A DNA stretch of 64,000 bases from Shewanella sp. OMA3-2. GTDB lineage: Bacteria; Pseudomonadota; Gammaproteobacteria; Enterobacterales; Shewanellaceae. Positions 39,137 through 48,769 of this stretch are shown here, in pieces (the stretch's first letter is position 1; each line of letters begins with the position of its first letter). The position numbers were made by a program, and so were the translations under genes. The DNA is taken from positions 1,190,001 to 1,254,000 of the forward strand of contig NZ_CP090974.1 of NCBI RefSeq assembly GCF_021513195.1, read 5' to 3'. The notes below the pieces were generated by a model. It was given only the letters and a program-made list of their open reading frames with translations, was not told the origin of the DNA and did not search any database.

Positions 39137-39198
39137 AATTTTTTACTGACAGCGAATCAATAGCACATCAACTATTCATCAAATGCATTAACTCAGTA

Positions 39199-40749
39199 TC
39201 AATCTTTTGCTTGGAACTTAATCTTTGCATTAGCATAAGGATCAACTTTATTTGTTGATGCAGGGCTAGGTTTAGATTCGCTAGGCTTAGCCTGTCTAGG
39301 CTGCGATTGCGGCTTAGGTTGGCTTGCTTTAGCTGGCGCTTTGCGCTCGCCTGAGTCGTTGTCACTTGGCTTAGGTGTTTGTGCTCGGTTAGCAAATTTA
39401 GCACCTAAATCAACTAATGGCTTTTGGCGTCTAGGCGGACGACTTTGTGTGGTCGCCCCTTTTGCGGCAGTGCCATCAGTATTTTTCTTCTGCTCATTAT
39501 TACCCTGACGTCTTTGGTGGATTTTTTTATCCTGTCCTGAACCTGAGGTTTTAGTGCGACTCGCGCTAGACTTTTGCCCTGTTGAAGAACCCGTTAATTG
39601 GGTTTCAGGTAAGGTAAAGTTCGCTTCAAAGCCGATTAGCACCTTACGGGGAAGTTGGCGTTGAATCAGTTTTTCGATATCACGTAATAATTTGCCTTCT
39701 TCATCACCGACTAAAGACACAGCTTCGCCTGAAGCACCTGCACGGCCAGTTCGACCAATACGGTGCACATAATCTTCTGGTACTTGCGGTAAGTCAAAGT
39801 TAACTACAAAAGGCAGTTGGTCGATATCAATACCACGGGCAGCAATGTCGGTCGCAACCATCACTTGAGCCGCACCGCGTTTAAAGTCTGCTAAGGCTTT
39901 AGTACGTGCGGTTTGACTTTTATTACCGTGAATCGCTACGGCTGAAATATCAGCTGACTCTAAGCTTTTGGCTAAACGGTTAGCGCCGTGCTTAGTGCGG
40001 GAAAATACCAATACCTGGTTCCAGTTATTGATTTTAATCAGTTCGATTAACGCAGCTGACTTACGGGTTTTATCTACAGTGTAAATACTTTGCTCAACGC
40101 TGTTGGCCGTACTGTTACGCGGGGTAACAGAAATTTCAACAGGGTTGTTTACCAAACCTTTTGCTAGCTCACGAATGTCGACAGAAAATGTTGCAGAGAA
40201 CATTAGGTTTTGTCTTTTAGCTGGCAAGAATGACAAAATTTTACGAATGTCACGAATAAAGCCCATATCTAACATGCGATCGGCTTCATCGAGAACTAAA
40301 ATCTCAAGATGATCAAAGTTGATCGCACGTTGTTGATATAGATCCAATAAACGTCCAGGCGTTGCCACTAAAATATCAACACCATTTTTAAGTGATGCCA
40401 GTTGTGGTTGAATAGACACACCGCCAAATACAACAGCCGATTTAAGCGGTAAATGTTTACCATAAGTCGCGACACTGTCTTGAACCTGCGCGGCAAGCTC
40501 ACGGGTAGGTGTTAATATCAAAGTACGGACATGACCGCGTTTAACCGGCGTACCTTGGGATAATAATTCTAGAATAGGGAGAGTAAATCCCGCTGTTTTA
40601 CCTGTACCTGTTTGCGCTGCAGCCATTACATCTAGACCGTTTAGTACTGCAGGAATGGCTTGGGCTTGAATAGGGGATGGGGTGTCATAACCTTGTTTGG
40701 CAACCGCTTTTAAAATAGCAGCACTTAGTCCTAGGTTTTCAAAACTCAT
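39199..40749 (-). CDS. rhlE: DEAD-box ATP-dependent RNA helicase, RhlE-like
   Basis: A 516-residue helicase. Domain 1 carries the Q motif ([11 protein letters not shown]), Walker [19 protein letters not shown], and DEAD in [13 protein letters not shown], then SAT in MFSATF. Domain 2 carries [25 protein letters not shown] and [10 protein letters not shown]. The last 140 residues are disordered and rich in Lys, Arg, Gln, Ser and Pro, as in RhlE proteins, and would help RNA binding. It remodels RNA, probably in ribosome assembly or decay. RhlE is preferred over DeaD or SrmB from the opening [20 protein letters not shown] and the tail, but the assignment is by recall. Confidence 0.85.
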   Translation of the reverse strand: MSFENLGLSAAILKAVAKQGYDTPSPIQAQAIPAVLNGLDVMAAAQTGTGKTAGFTLPILELLSQGTPVKRGHVRTLILTPTRELAAQVQDSVATYGKHLPLKSAVVFGGVSIQPQLASLKNGVDILVATPGRLLDLYQQRAINFDHLEILVLDEADRMLDMGFIRDIRKILSFLPAKRQNLMFSATFSVDIRELAKGLVNNPVEISVTPRNSTANSVEQSIYTVDKTRKSAALIELIKINNWNQVLVFSRTKHGANRLAKSLESADISAVAIHGNKSQTARTKALADFKRGAAQVMVATDIAARGIDIDQLPFVVNFDLPQVPEDYVHRIGRTGRAGASGEAVSLVGDEEGKLLRDIEKLIQRQLPRKVLIGFEANFTLPETQLTGSSTGQKSSASRTKTSGSGQDKKIHQRRQGNNEQKKNTDGTAAKGATTQSRPPRRQKPLVDLGAKFANRAQTPKPSDNDSGERKAPAKASQPKPQSQPRQAKPSESKPSPASTNKVDPYANAKIKFQAKD

Positions 40750-41045
40750 AGATTACATCTCAGTTAACAGCCTAGGGCGGTTAAATATATTAAGGTAGCC
40801 AATATCGGCGGGCGTGCATCTTACCTGAAAAGGGATATGAGTGCTATCTAAACACGTCTTTCAGCATCGTGAAAAAGTCTTAATCTTCAGTGCCAAACAA
40901 AGAAATATTGCATACAATGAATTGCTTGGTGCATTCTATAACTGTAATTAGCTATATCGCTACCACCCTTGAGTTAGTTGTTATACTAATTTGTGGGTAA
41001 TTTTGTAGCTACTTTTCGTTTCTATTTTGTCTTATAAGGCAGTTC

Positions 41046-42113
41046 ATGACCCCAAAACAGGCGGCTCTATCACATATTGAAAAAATTGCGCTAGTGCTGC
41101 GTGACCCCGCCCATGCGTTGATAAAAAACGTACTGTCAATGTCAAATATCTCTATGGTTTCACTGCAACTTGCGATGCGCAGATTAAATCAGCATGGCCG
41201 AATTGCGCTGCACTTTCATCCAGATAGAGTTGATAGTCGTGGTTTAAGAGTGGTTGAAGGCCTGATAAAAGACGGTGTTTATAAAAGCCAGTTTGAAACT
41301 CATATTTCTAATGGGCAATTATCGCCCGAGTTAGGCGGGCCAAGAGACCATTGGGAAAACCAGCTATTTGGTCAATGTTATTCGGGCATCAAACATCGGC
41401 CTAAATATGGCGCTCTCGATTTAGGCTTATGCTCATTAGGGCCGGCACCACGATTTGGCAGTTGCTACTTTCTGACCACCCCACAAGTGTTGTCGCGCAG
41501 TACATTCAGCTATATGGACTCTTATCGATTACCAAAAGAAAAGGGCACCATAAACTGTTTCGACGGTGTGTTAGCGGCATTATTAAGTGAAAGTTTTGAG
41601 CGTCATTATGCGTTAGGTATTCAAGGGCTTAAACCAGCTAAATTGATTGAGTATTTAACCACAGATTTAGCCAATGCCACCATGGGGAGATTTACTCGTT
41701 CGCCAAGTTGTAACCTTGACCATTATATTGAGGCACAGATCCACGGTGACGTATCCTTAGATCATGATATCGAAATATTGGTAGCCGACCCCAGTTTCAA
41801 AGACACGCAAGTGGGGAATTTGTTAGAAGCTTTATGTGATGAGTTTGATATTCAGTTGCTATGGCATGGTGGGTATCAGTTATCGGTAGAAGATGTACCA
41901 AGTGATTTTCGGGGGGCTAATATGCCTATGTTGGCACAAAGCATTGCCCAGAATAATATTATCGATGCCGCCATTTTAGGGCAAGCGGCCTATACATTAT
42001 GTAAGCAACCTACAAGCTGGAGCGAGCGCTCAAGCCATGCGAAAAAAGTGCAAGAATTAAAACTGCTTTGGCATGTGTTGGTGAGGTACGGCGCAATAAA
42101 TCCTCAAGAGTGA
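41046..42113 (+). CDS. DUF3626 family protein
   Basis: A 355-residue cytoplasmic protein. The stretches ALHFHPDRVDSRGLRVVEGL, YKSQFETHISNGQLSPELGG, RDHWENQLFG and PRFGSCYFLTTPQVLSR fit DUF3626 as I remember it. Those blocks, with conserved His, Arg, Tyr and Glu, have the look of an ADP-ribosyltransferase-type fold, but I am not certain of that link. The C-terminal half (residues 170-330) reads as alpha/beta. AAGG lies 9 bases before the ATG. It stands alone between rhlE and cydDC; no partner gene is apparent. No function is established to my knowledge. Confidence 0.72.
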   Translation: MTPKQAALSHIEKIALVLRDPAHALIKNVLSMSNISMVSLQLAMRRLNQHGRIALHFHPDRVDSRGLRVVEGLIKDGVYKSQFETHISNGQLSPELGGPRDHWENQLFGQCYSGIKHRPKYGALDLGLCSLGPAPRFGSCYFLTTPQVLSRSTFSYMDSYRLPKEKGTINCFDGVLAALLSESFERHYALGIQGLKPAKLIEYLTTDLANATMGRFTRSPSCNLDHYIEAQIHGDVSLDHDIEILVADPSFKDTQVGNLLEALCDEFDIQLLWHGGYQLSVEDVPSDFRGANMPMLAQSIAQNNIIDAAILGQAAYTLCKQPTSWSERSSHAKKVQELKLLWHVLVRYGAINPQE

Positions 42114-42315
42114 AACCATTTATCTAGCAGGATTCGTCTCATCAATAAATAAAATATGCACCAGTTAACATTATTAGCCGACTCATTGTATTTAGGTGAA
42201 TGACAACTGCGATACTGCATTTTAAAACTATTATCTATTTTTATTATTCTATTTCTTCTTAGTGTTGGGCCTTTAATCTAGCCAGTAGGGCATCAAGAAT
42301 TGTTGTTGGAGTTTC

Positions 42316-44076
42316 ATGGATAAGTCGTTAGAAAAGTCATTAGCCACATGGCTTAAAAGTCAGCAATCAGCCTGCGGTATATACCTTAAATTAGCTACCT
42401 TACTCGGACTGTTAAATGGCGTGGCCATCATAGGTCAGGCTTACTGTATTGCTAATATTTTGCATGGGGTGATTATGACGGGATTAACCGTCAGTCAATT
42501 ACTGCCATTTTTTATTGGTTTAGCCACATTATTACTCTCCCGCGCAGTTTTAGTGTACTGGCGCGAACGATTCAGCTTTGAGGCGGGAAGATTACTTCGC
42601 CAAGACATCAGGCAAGCGGTATTAAATAAGCTAGTTGCCTTAGGGCCAGCATTTATTAACGGCAAGCCCGCGGGTGCCTGGGCGAGTATTGTGCTGGAGC
42701 AGGTAGAGGATTTACATGATTTTTACAGTAAATATGTACCACAAATGCTGTTAGCAGGGTTTATTCCGGTGTTTATTTTAGTGCTGGTTTTTCCCTTAAA
42801 CTGGGCCGCTGGAGTGATACTGTTAACCACAGCGCCACTTATTCCACTGTTTATGATTTTAGTGGGCATGGGCGCTGCTGATGCTAACCGTAAAAATTTC
42901 AGTGCCTTAAGCCGATTAAGTGGCCATTTTATGGATCGCTTACAAGGTCTGAGCACCTTAAAATTATTTTACCGTGGTGAAGCTGAGATTAAACAAATCC
43001 ATCAAGCATCAGAAGACTTTCGCAGCCGTACTATGTCTGTATTGCGGCTGGCATTTTTAAGTTCAGCGGTGTTAGAGTTTTTTGCGGCAATATCTATTGC
43101 TGTATTGGCAGTGTATTTTGGCTTTAGCTATTTAGACCATTTAGATTTTGGTCATTATGGTTTAGGGATCAGCTTATTTACTGGCATGTTTGTGCTTATG
43201 CTCGCACCTGAGTTTTTTCAACCACTACGAGACTTAGGCACCCATTATCACGCTAAAGCGCAGGCGATTGGCGCAGCAGAGTCTTTAGTCGAGTTATTAG
43301 ATTATCCTCTTTCTCATGTTCACTCTGATGGCAATCAAACGCCTGATCTTAACAAGGTTAGCATCAGGGCGACAGATTTACGGGTGATGAGTATTGATGG
43401 TCAATGCTTGCTTGGGCCGGTTTCATTCACTATTACCGCTGGGCAACATGTGGCGATTGTAGGCGCTAGCGGCGCGGGTAAAACCAGTTTGCTGCAAGCC
43501 TTGTTAGGTTTTTTACCCTATGAAGGCGAGTTACTCATTAATGACCAACCCTTTGACGCTATCAGTCTAGCCCATTGGCGCAAACACCTTGCCTGGCTAG
43601 GACAAGACCCGCAGTTATTCCATGGCACAATTGCTGAAAACGTGGCATTAGGCAGACCCGAGTTAAGTGAACAAGACATTATGGTGTTACTTGAACAAGC
43701 TCAAGTTGCTGATTTTGTGACTCAGCATCCGCAAGGGTTACAGTCGATAATAAGCGATCAATCATCTGGCGTATCAGTTGGGCAAGCCCAGCGTATCGCT
43801 TTAGCCAGAGCGCTCAGCCAACAAGCCAGTGTGTTTATACTGGATGAGCCGACAGCAAGTTTAGATGAACAAAGCGCTGAAGCCGTTATGGGCACTTTAT
43901 CTGAAGCGATAGCGGCTAAAACCACCTTAATGGTGACGCATAAATTAAATGAGTTAACCCAAGTGGATAACATTATCGTCATCGACAAAGGCAAGCTGGT
44001 GGAACAGGGGGATTATCAAACATTAATGGCAGCCCAGGGCAGCTTTTATCAATTGCTGCAACAGGAGGTCAATTAA
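42316..44076 (+). CDS. cydD: thiol reductant ABC exporter subunit CydD
   Basis: A 586-residue half-transporter: six membrane helices (residues 15-320) then an ATPase domain with Walker A GASGAGKTS (about residue 383), signature SVGQAQR and Walker B VFILDEPTASLD. With CydC it forms the heterodimer that exports glutathione and cysteine to the periplasm and is needed for cytochrome bd assembly. GGAGTTTC precedes the ATG. Its stop overlaps the cydC start (TAATG), so the two are translationally coupled. No cydAB genes lie within the window. Confidence 0.94.
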   Translation: MDKSLEKSLATWLKSQQSACGIYLKLATLLGLLNGVAIIGQAYCIANILHGVIMTGLTVSQLLPFFIGLATLLLSRAVLVYWRERFSFEAGRLLRQDIRQAVLNKLVALGPAFINGKPAGAWASIVLEQVEDLHDFYSKYVPQMLLAGFIPVFILVLVFPLNWAAGVILLTTAPLIPLFMILVGMGAADANRKNFSALSRLSGHFMDRLQGLSTLKLFYRGEAEIKQIHQASEDFRSRTMSVLRLAFLSSAVLEFFAAISIAVLAVYFGFSYLDHLDFGHYGLGISLFTGMFVLMLAPEFFQPLRDLGTHYHAKAQAIGAAESLVELLDYPLSHVHSDGNQTPDLNKVSIRATDLRVMSIDGQCLLGPVSFTITAGQHVAIVGASGAGKTSLLQALLGFLPYEGELLINDQPFDAISLAHWRKHLAWLGQDPQLFHGTIAENVALGRPELSEQDIMVLLEQAQVADFVTQHPQGLQSIISDQSSGVSVGQAQRIALARALSQQASVFILDEPTASLDEQSAEAVMGTLSEAIAAKTTLMVTHKLNELTQVDNIIVIDKGKLVEQGDYQTLMAAQGSFYQLLQQEVN

Positions 44077-45802
44077 TGAAAGTGCTATTACCTTTTGTAC
44101 ATTTATTTAAGCGCCAATGGTTAATGATGCTAGTGGGGTTATTACTCAGCTTTATTACCCTACTTGCTGGCGTGGGCTTATTGTCGTTATCGGGCTGGTT
44201 TTTATCCGCCACCGCAGTGGCTGGGCTAACCGTTGCCACCGCGCAGGTTTTTAACTTTTTTACCCCCGCTGGCGGAGTGCGATTTTTTTCTATCGCCCGC
44301 ACTGCAAGTCGATATGGTGAACGTTTAGCGACCCATGAAGCCACCTTTAAGTTGTTAACTGAACTAAGAGTGTGGGCGTGGCAAAAGCTATTACCCCTTA
44401 GTGCAGCTAATTTAACTGGTTTGCGCCGAGGCGATTTATTAAATCGCTTAGTGGCCGATATTGATACTTTAGATCACCTTTATTTACGCCTTATTACCCC
44501 TATCAGCGCATCATTATTGATGATTGCTGCCCTGTATGCGTTTATCGCCTGGTTTGATGCTAGCTTAGCGTTAGCGCTGTGCGGCTTTTTGCTTTTAGTT
44601 TTATTGATATTACCGAGTATTTTTTATCAATTGGGCAAAGCCCTGGCCAACAGTTAATTGAAACTAAACAAAGCTTTAGAGTACAGCTACTGGATGTTAT
44701 TCAAGGCCAAGCTGAATTAAGCTTATTTGCTGCTAATTCACGTTATTTAGCCAAAGTGCATCAACAGCAACAAACCTTTTTTAATAGCCAAATTGCGATG
44801 GCAAAAATTACCGGTTTAAGTCAGGCGCTATTAATTTTAACCAACGGTTTTGCGGTATTGTTGATGCTGTATTTAGCCGCAAATGGCGTGGGCGATGCGG
44901 TGCCGCCAGGGCCATTATTTGCCTTGATCATATTTGCCACTATGGCCTGTTTAGAAATGATGATGCCAATAGCGGGCGCATTTCAGCATTTATCTAGCAC
45001 AGTATTAGCGGCCACAAGGGTCACGGCTATTACTGAGCAAGTTCCAGCGATTCAATTTGGCAGCAACGAAGCTATTAATGAAGCAATTAAGGCTAAAACG
45101 GGCGCATTGGTTATCAGCAATTTACATTTTGGTTATCACGCTAATCAGGTTGTTTTACAAGGCCTGAATTTGAATATACCAGCTGGACATAAAGTGGCTA
45201 TTGTCGGTAAAACTGGCTGCGGTAAATCAAGCTTATTACATATGATCACCCGCGAATGGCAAGCAAACTCAGGCAGTATTACTTTAGATGGTCAGCCGAT
45301 TGAAAATTATAATGAGGCAAACTTACGCGCATCCATGTCAGTCGTCAGCCAACGAGTGCATTTATTTAGTGGCACATTGCGTGACAATTTAGTGTTGGCG
45401 TTACCTTATGTTGCCGCTGAAAAACGTAAAGCCCACGATGACAAGTTAACTTATGTGTTGTCACAAGTTGGCTTAAGTCATTTATTACAAGGTGATAATC
45501 CGTTAGACATGTGGATGGGCGAAGGCGGCAGGCAATTATCTGGCGGCGAGCAGCGCAGAATTGGCGTAGCCCGCGCTTTACTGCGTGATGCACCACTTTT
45601 ACTGTTAGATGAACCCACAGAAGGATTAGATAAGCGCACCGAGCGAGAAATACTTGCCACCTTATTCGCCTTTGCTGAACATAAAACGGTGTTGATGATC
45701 AGCCACAGAACCACAGCATTAACGCAAATGGATGCTTGTTATCAGCTAATTGATGGGCAACTATCGAGCTTGATGGATGTTGATGTTAACGGCAGAACAT
45801 AG
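44076..45802 (+). pseudogene. cydC: thiol reductant ABC exporter subunit CydC, frameshifted
   Basis: The second CydDC subunit. The first part (44076-44657) has the membrane helices and EAT... region (LSLSGWFLSATAVAGL, RYGERLATHEATFKLL). The rest (from about 44642 to 45802) has the last helices and ATPase domain: Walker A VGKTGCGKSS, signature LSGGEQRR, Walker B LLLLDEPTEGLD. The two frames overlap by 79 bases. One C missing from the run at 44641-44643 explains the break: restored, FYQLGKA continues as PGQQLIETKQSF. The intact protein would be about 575 residues, normal for CydC. If real, the mutation would abolish CydDC and cytochrome bd maturation, which makes a sequencing error plausible. 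Confidence 0.88.
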
Positions 45803-45850
45803 GCAAAAGAGTATTGAAAACTTGGAGCCTCATTAGGCTTTATGCGCAAA

Positions 45851-45932
45851 CGCTTCTGCGGCACGCCACAAGCACATCCCTGTGGGCTCTACGCCAGCAT
45901 CCATGCTGGCAAAGGCCGCAGCCGCGTTTACA
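45851..45932 (-). repeat. interspersed GC-rich repeat, copy A (left edge of AT-rich island)
   Basis: A GC-rich stretch unlike its surroundings. It contains a palindrome GCCAGCAT-CC-ATGCTGGC (45893-45910) and, read on the minus strand, GAGCCCACAGGGATGTGCTT. The core (45862-45889) matches a second copy at 47339-47366 in 20 of 28 positions in opposite orientation. It resembles BIME/REP-like intergenic repeats that I associate with Shewanella genomes. It lies 50 bases past the end of cydC. Confidence 0.65.
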
Positions 45933-46042
45933 CAGCGCCACTAAATCTCTTCGATTGGACCTAAAAGTTATTTATCTGCACAAGTCGCTACTTCTTTTTA
46001 TGCATTTATCATTGATGTATATATTACGAGAAAATTCTACTT

Positions 46043-46240
46043 TTGAAATCAGCTATTTTTAGGGGGGATTACCTTTCTATAAAAATACAGACTAAAGTGG
46101 GATTGTCTGAAGCGAACCAAACTGATAAGTTACTAAAAATATTAATAATTAAATCGATATGGATGTTGTGTTTTGATTTGCTTCTCAGGGTGTTTATTGA
46201 GTTCACTCTCATAGCCGTTGCATTTAAATCATTAAACTAG
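46043..46240 (+). CDS. possible small membrane protein in the AT-rich island
   Basis: An open frame of 65 residues beginning at a TTG and ending just before the ribosome binding site of the next gene. Its C-terminal half is a single hydrophobic helix (IWMLCFDLLLRVFIEFTLIAVAF). The true start is uncertain: no good Shine-Dalgarno precedes any candidate. The tight 14-base spacing to the next gene suggests an operon, but the frame may be chance in AT-rich DNA. Confidence 0.35.
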   Translation: MKSAIFRGDYLSIKIQTKVGLSEANQTDKLLKILIIKSIWMLCFDLLLRVFIEFTLIAVAFKSLN

Positions 46241-46254
46241 AAAGGAGTTCTTAA

Positions 46255-46683
46255 ATGAATATAACAAGAAGTGAAGTTAAAATTACGATTGCTAAGTTTC
46301 TTGAGGTTGCTTATTCCAAAGATAAAGGGTTAACAACTAATATAATGGTAGAAAAGGGAAAAGCTAAATTAGTCGTAGATCAAAATGGAAATGCAACACT
46401 CTCTGGGACTGCAGGTTCTTTAACTTTTAGTGGTACACCAGTATTGAATAAATTAGGTGTTAAAATTAAAAGGGTAACGGTTGATTTTGAAAACAAAGGT
46501 GCTATGAAGGTAGGCTATAATGCTACTTTCAATTTAGAAGCAATTAGCTTAACTGTTATGGGGGATTTTGATTTAGAAGATTTAATTACTTCTTGTTCGG
46601 GTCTTTTATGTAGAGCAGCAAGAGCTCTTAAAGGGAGGCATAACGCTTATGATGTGGAATTACAAAGAATTATGGGGAGGTAA
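46255..46683 (+). CDS. uncharacterised protein of the AT-rich island
   Basis: A 142-residue protein I do not recognise. No signal peptide or membrane helix is visible. Residues 30-110 alternate polar and hydrophobic residues (KAKLVVDQNGNATLSG, SLTFSGTPVL, VKIKRVTVDFENKG), suggesting a beta-rich fold. The end is helical and basic with two close cysteines (CSGLLCRAARALKG). AAAGGAG stands 7 bases before the ATG, so the gene is very likely real. The stop lies two bases before the ATG of the next gene, whose ribosome binding site overlaps its last codons, so the two are coupled. Base composition is much more AT-rich than the flanking cyd and ars genes, suggesting horizontal transfer. Confidence 0.7.
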   Translation: MNITRSEVKITIAKFLEVAYSKDKGLTTNIMVEKGKAKLVVDQNGNATLSGTAGSLTFSGTPVLNKLGVKIKRVTVDFENKGAMKVGYNATFNLEAISLTVMGDFDLEDLITSCSGLLCRAARALKGRHNAYDVELQRIMGR

Positions 46684-46685
46684 TC

Positions 46686-47117
46686 ATGAGACTTTTTTTA
46701 TTAGCGTTAGTTTTCTTACTTGGTGCATGTGTTACACATAAGGCTGAACTTACTCTTTATTCTACTTTTGTAGATTATAAATCGAATACTAGTGGAAGTA
46801 ACATAATCGAGGTCAGTCCTAAGTTTTTTAGTAAACAGTTATTAAGTGGACTAAACCTTGATAGTTCAGGCGTTATAGACCAATTGTTATTCAAAAATTA
46901 TATGGACAGCGAAGTTAATCATTTAGAAATTATTGGTGATGACTTTAGTTGTCTAACAGTGAATGGTTATGACACAGAAAGTATGCCTATATCATTCAAT
47001 CTTAAGTTTATTGAAAGTAACCACCGGTGGTTAATTGATGAAATAAATGTGCTTTTTATTAATAGCGAAGTTGAATTTAGCCAAGTAGCTAAATGTCCTA
47101 GTGCATATAATAGCTAA
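46686..47117 (+). CDS. small lipoprotein of the AT-rich island
   Basis: A 143-residue lipoprotein: signal helix LFLLALVFLLGAC with Cys15. The mature part is acidic and mixed alpha/beta, with DDFSCLTVNGYDTESMPI and a late cysteine (KCPSAY). The first cysteine of the mature chain beyond Cys15 and the last could form a disulfide. GGGGAGG overlaps the end of the previous gene, so translation is coupled to it. No family is recognised. An exported lipoprotein partnered with a soluble beta-rich protein recalls effector/immunity or surface-protein pairs, but nothing here proves that. Confidence 0.7.
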   Translation: MRLFLLALVFLLGACVTHKAELTLYSTFVDYKSNTSGSNIIEVSPKFFSKQLLSGLNLDSSGVIDQLLFKNYMDSEVNHLEIIGDDFSCLTVNGYDTESMPISFNLKFIESNHRWLIDEINVLFINSEVEFSQVAKCPSAYNS

Positions 47118-47319
47118 AATGCTAATAAGTGATTATGGCGTCAAAGTTTAATTTAGCTAAAACAGACTGTTATGCAATAGAACCTTCTAACCCGCTTTTG
47201 TCCAAATCTTAGATGGTCAATTAGGTCTTGGATACATAATATTGGTTTGTTTTTTAAAGCCAAAAGGTTACGCAAATCCTGTAAAGGTGAACCATTGGTG
47301 TTTGCGAGACGACCGTCTG

Positions 47320-47374
47320 ACCCATGGAAGGGGCGGCTGAGGTTATAGGGATATACTTGCGGCGTCTAGTCGGA
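47320..47374 (+). repeat. interspersed GC-rich repeat, copy B (right edge of AT-rich island)
   Basis: The core 47339-47366 (GAGGTTATAGGGATATACTT followed by GCGGCGTC) aligns with the minus strand of copy A at 45862-45889 in 20 of 28 positions, most differences being transitions. It is preceded by CCATGGAAGGGGCGG. The two copies are inverted relative to each other and enclose the three-ORF AT-rich island. Confidence 0.6.
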
Positions 47375-47490
47375 TCATTTGCACTTGAAGTCACCTTTTA
47401 CGCCCATGTACGCCCATGAAAGTTTAATTGAGTTTAAATTGAGTCTGCTCAGTGTAACTAACCAGAGTGATTACCGCTTAGAGGTTTATT

Positions 47491-47542
47491 GAGGTTAGAT
47501 ATCCTAGGCCTTACCAGCTCAGGCGTTATCTCATCTAACCTC
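47491..47542 (-). terminator. possible terminator or transcript-end hairpin after arsJ
   Basis: Ten-base arms GAGGTTAGAT and ATCTAACCTC are separated by a 32-base loop directly downstream of arsJ. There is no T tract on the minus strand, so a rho-independent role is doubtful; it may be an mRNA-stabilising hairpin. Confidence 0.3.
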
Positions 47543-47551
47543 ACAAATCAT

Positions 47552-48769
47552 TTACGCTTGCTGATGCCTTGGCAGTTTGATTGAAATAAGCGCGGCGAGT
47601 GCAATAAAAATGGCTGATATCCACAAGCACGCTGCCATTCCATATAATTGATACACCCAACCCGATAATACAGTGCCGATTAAACGTCCCATTGCATTGG
47701 CCATATAGTAAAAGCCGACATCTAATGACACGCCATCTTCGCTGGCATAGCTGACGATCAAATAGCTGTGTAGTGAAGAGTTAATGGCAAATAATGCACC
47801 GAAAAGCATTAATCCCCACACGAGTATGTAAGCTGCATAAAAGTCATAACTTATTGCCAGTGCGATAGCTGCAGGCACTAGGCTTAATAGCATTGCCCAG
47901 CCTAAAGCACTGCGCCCATCGGGGACTTTACCTTGGGTTTTACCGGTTAATCGGGGCGAAAAAGCTTGCACGACACCATAAGCGATGACCCAAAGTGCCA
48001 GAAAACCACCGACATACCAATGATCCCAGCCAAAGGTTGATGCCAGATAAACGGGTAAGGCGACCACAAACCATACATCTCGTGCACCAAATAAAAACAT
48101 CCGCGCCGCTGAAAGGGTATTTACCGGCTGACTTTTTGAAAATATTTCAGTGAACTTAGGTTTGTTTTTGGCTTTACCTAAATCGCGCTTCAAACTGAAT
48201 AGACTGAAAATCCATACCAGCAATAATCCCACCGCCATGCTGAGCACCGCATACTGAAAACCTAATATGGTCAGTAAGGCGCCGCCTAAAAAGAAGCCCG
48301 CTCCCTTTAAGGCATTTTTCGATCCGGTTAATATCGCAACCCACTTATACAGTTGCCCCTGCGCATCGGCAGGCACTAATAATTTGATGCTACTTTTGGC
48401 GCTCATTTTATTGAGATCTTTTGCGATACCAGACAAAGCCTGCGCTGCCATGACCCAAGGGATGGTTAGTGCAGCTGCGGGAACTAATAGCATGCTAAGG
48501 GCAACAATTTGTATAAAAAGACCGATATTCATGGTCTTATTTAGCCCTAAACGTGCACCTAACCAGCCACCAATTAAGTTAGTGACTACCCCAAAAATTT
48601 CATAAAAAAGGAATAGCATGGCAATATTTAGCGGGCTATAACCTAAACCATGAAAATACAGCACCACTAGCATACGTAGGGCACCATCGGTCAGCGTGAA
48701 TGCCCAATAGTTGCCCGTAACGACTAGGTATTGGCGAGTTTCTGGCGACAGTCCTGTCAAAAGTCCCAT
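47552..48769 (-). CDS. arsJ: organoarsenical efflux permease ArsJ (MFS)
   Basis: A 405-residue major facilitator with about twelve helices and the opening LVVTGNYWAFTLTDGALRML that I associate with ArsJ. Placed directly behind arsR and a GAPDH gene on the same strand, it fits the known arsenate resistance pair: GAPDH forms 1-arseno-3-phosphoglycerate and ArsJ extrudes it, after which the ester falls apart to arsenate outside. It begins about 105 bases after the gapdh stop because of a 90-base duplication in between; its own ribosome binding site AGAGAAC is retained. No arsB or arsC gene is near. Confidence 0.88.
   Translation of the reverse strand: MGLLTGLSPETRQYLVVTGNYWAFTLTDGALRMLVVLYFHGLGYSPLNIAMLFLFYEIFGVVTNLIGGWLGARLGLNKTMNIGLFIQIVALSMLLVPAAALTIPWVMAAQALSGIAKDLNKMSAKSSIKLLVPADAQGQLYKWVAILTGSKNALKGAGFFLGGALLTILGFQYAVLSMAVGLLLVWIFSLFSLKRDLGKAKNKPKFTEIFSKSQPVNTLSAARMFLFGARDVWFVVALPVYLASTFGWDHWYVGGFLALWVIAYGVVQAFSPRLTGKTQGKVPDGRSALGWAMLLSLVPAAIALAISYDFYAAYILVWGLMLFGALFAINSSLHSYLIVSYASEDGVSLDVGFYYMANAMGRLIGTVLSGWVYQLYGMAACLWISAIFIALAALISIKLPRHQQA

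Larger units (their letters stand above)
47118..47551. other. intergenic region between the AT-rich island and arsJ
   Basis: About 434 bases. The first 200 are AT-rich and featureless. From 47274 the sequence becomes GC-richer and includes repeat copy B (47320-47374). A distant inverted repeat GAGGTTAGAT/ATCTAACCTC (47491-47542) lies just past the arsJ stop codon. No gene is apparent. Confidence 0.5.

Noticed and set aside
44076..45802. Programmed frameshift in cydC
   Set aside because: The junction (AAAGCCCTGG) has no slippery A or T heptamer, and CydC is not known to use recoding; a missing C is simpler.
45814..46062. Open frame across the GC-rich repeat copy A
   Set aside because: The product is a translation of a repeat (HATSTSLWALRQHPCWQ) with no ribosome binding site.
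45803..47551. Integron cassette (attC sites) around the AT-rich island
   Set aside because: I looked for paired core sites (GTTRRRY/RYYYAAC) at the island edges and found none; there is no integrase.
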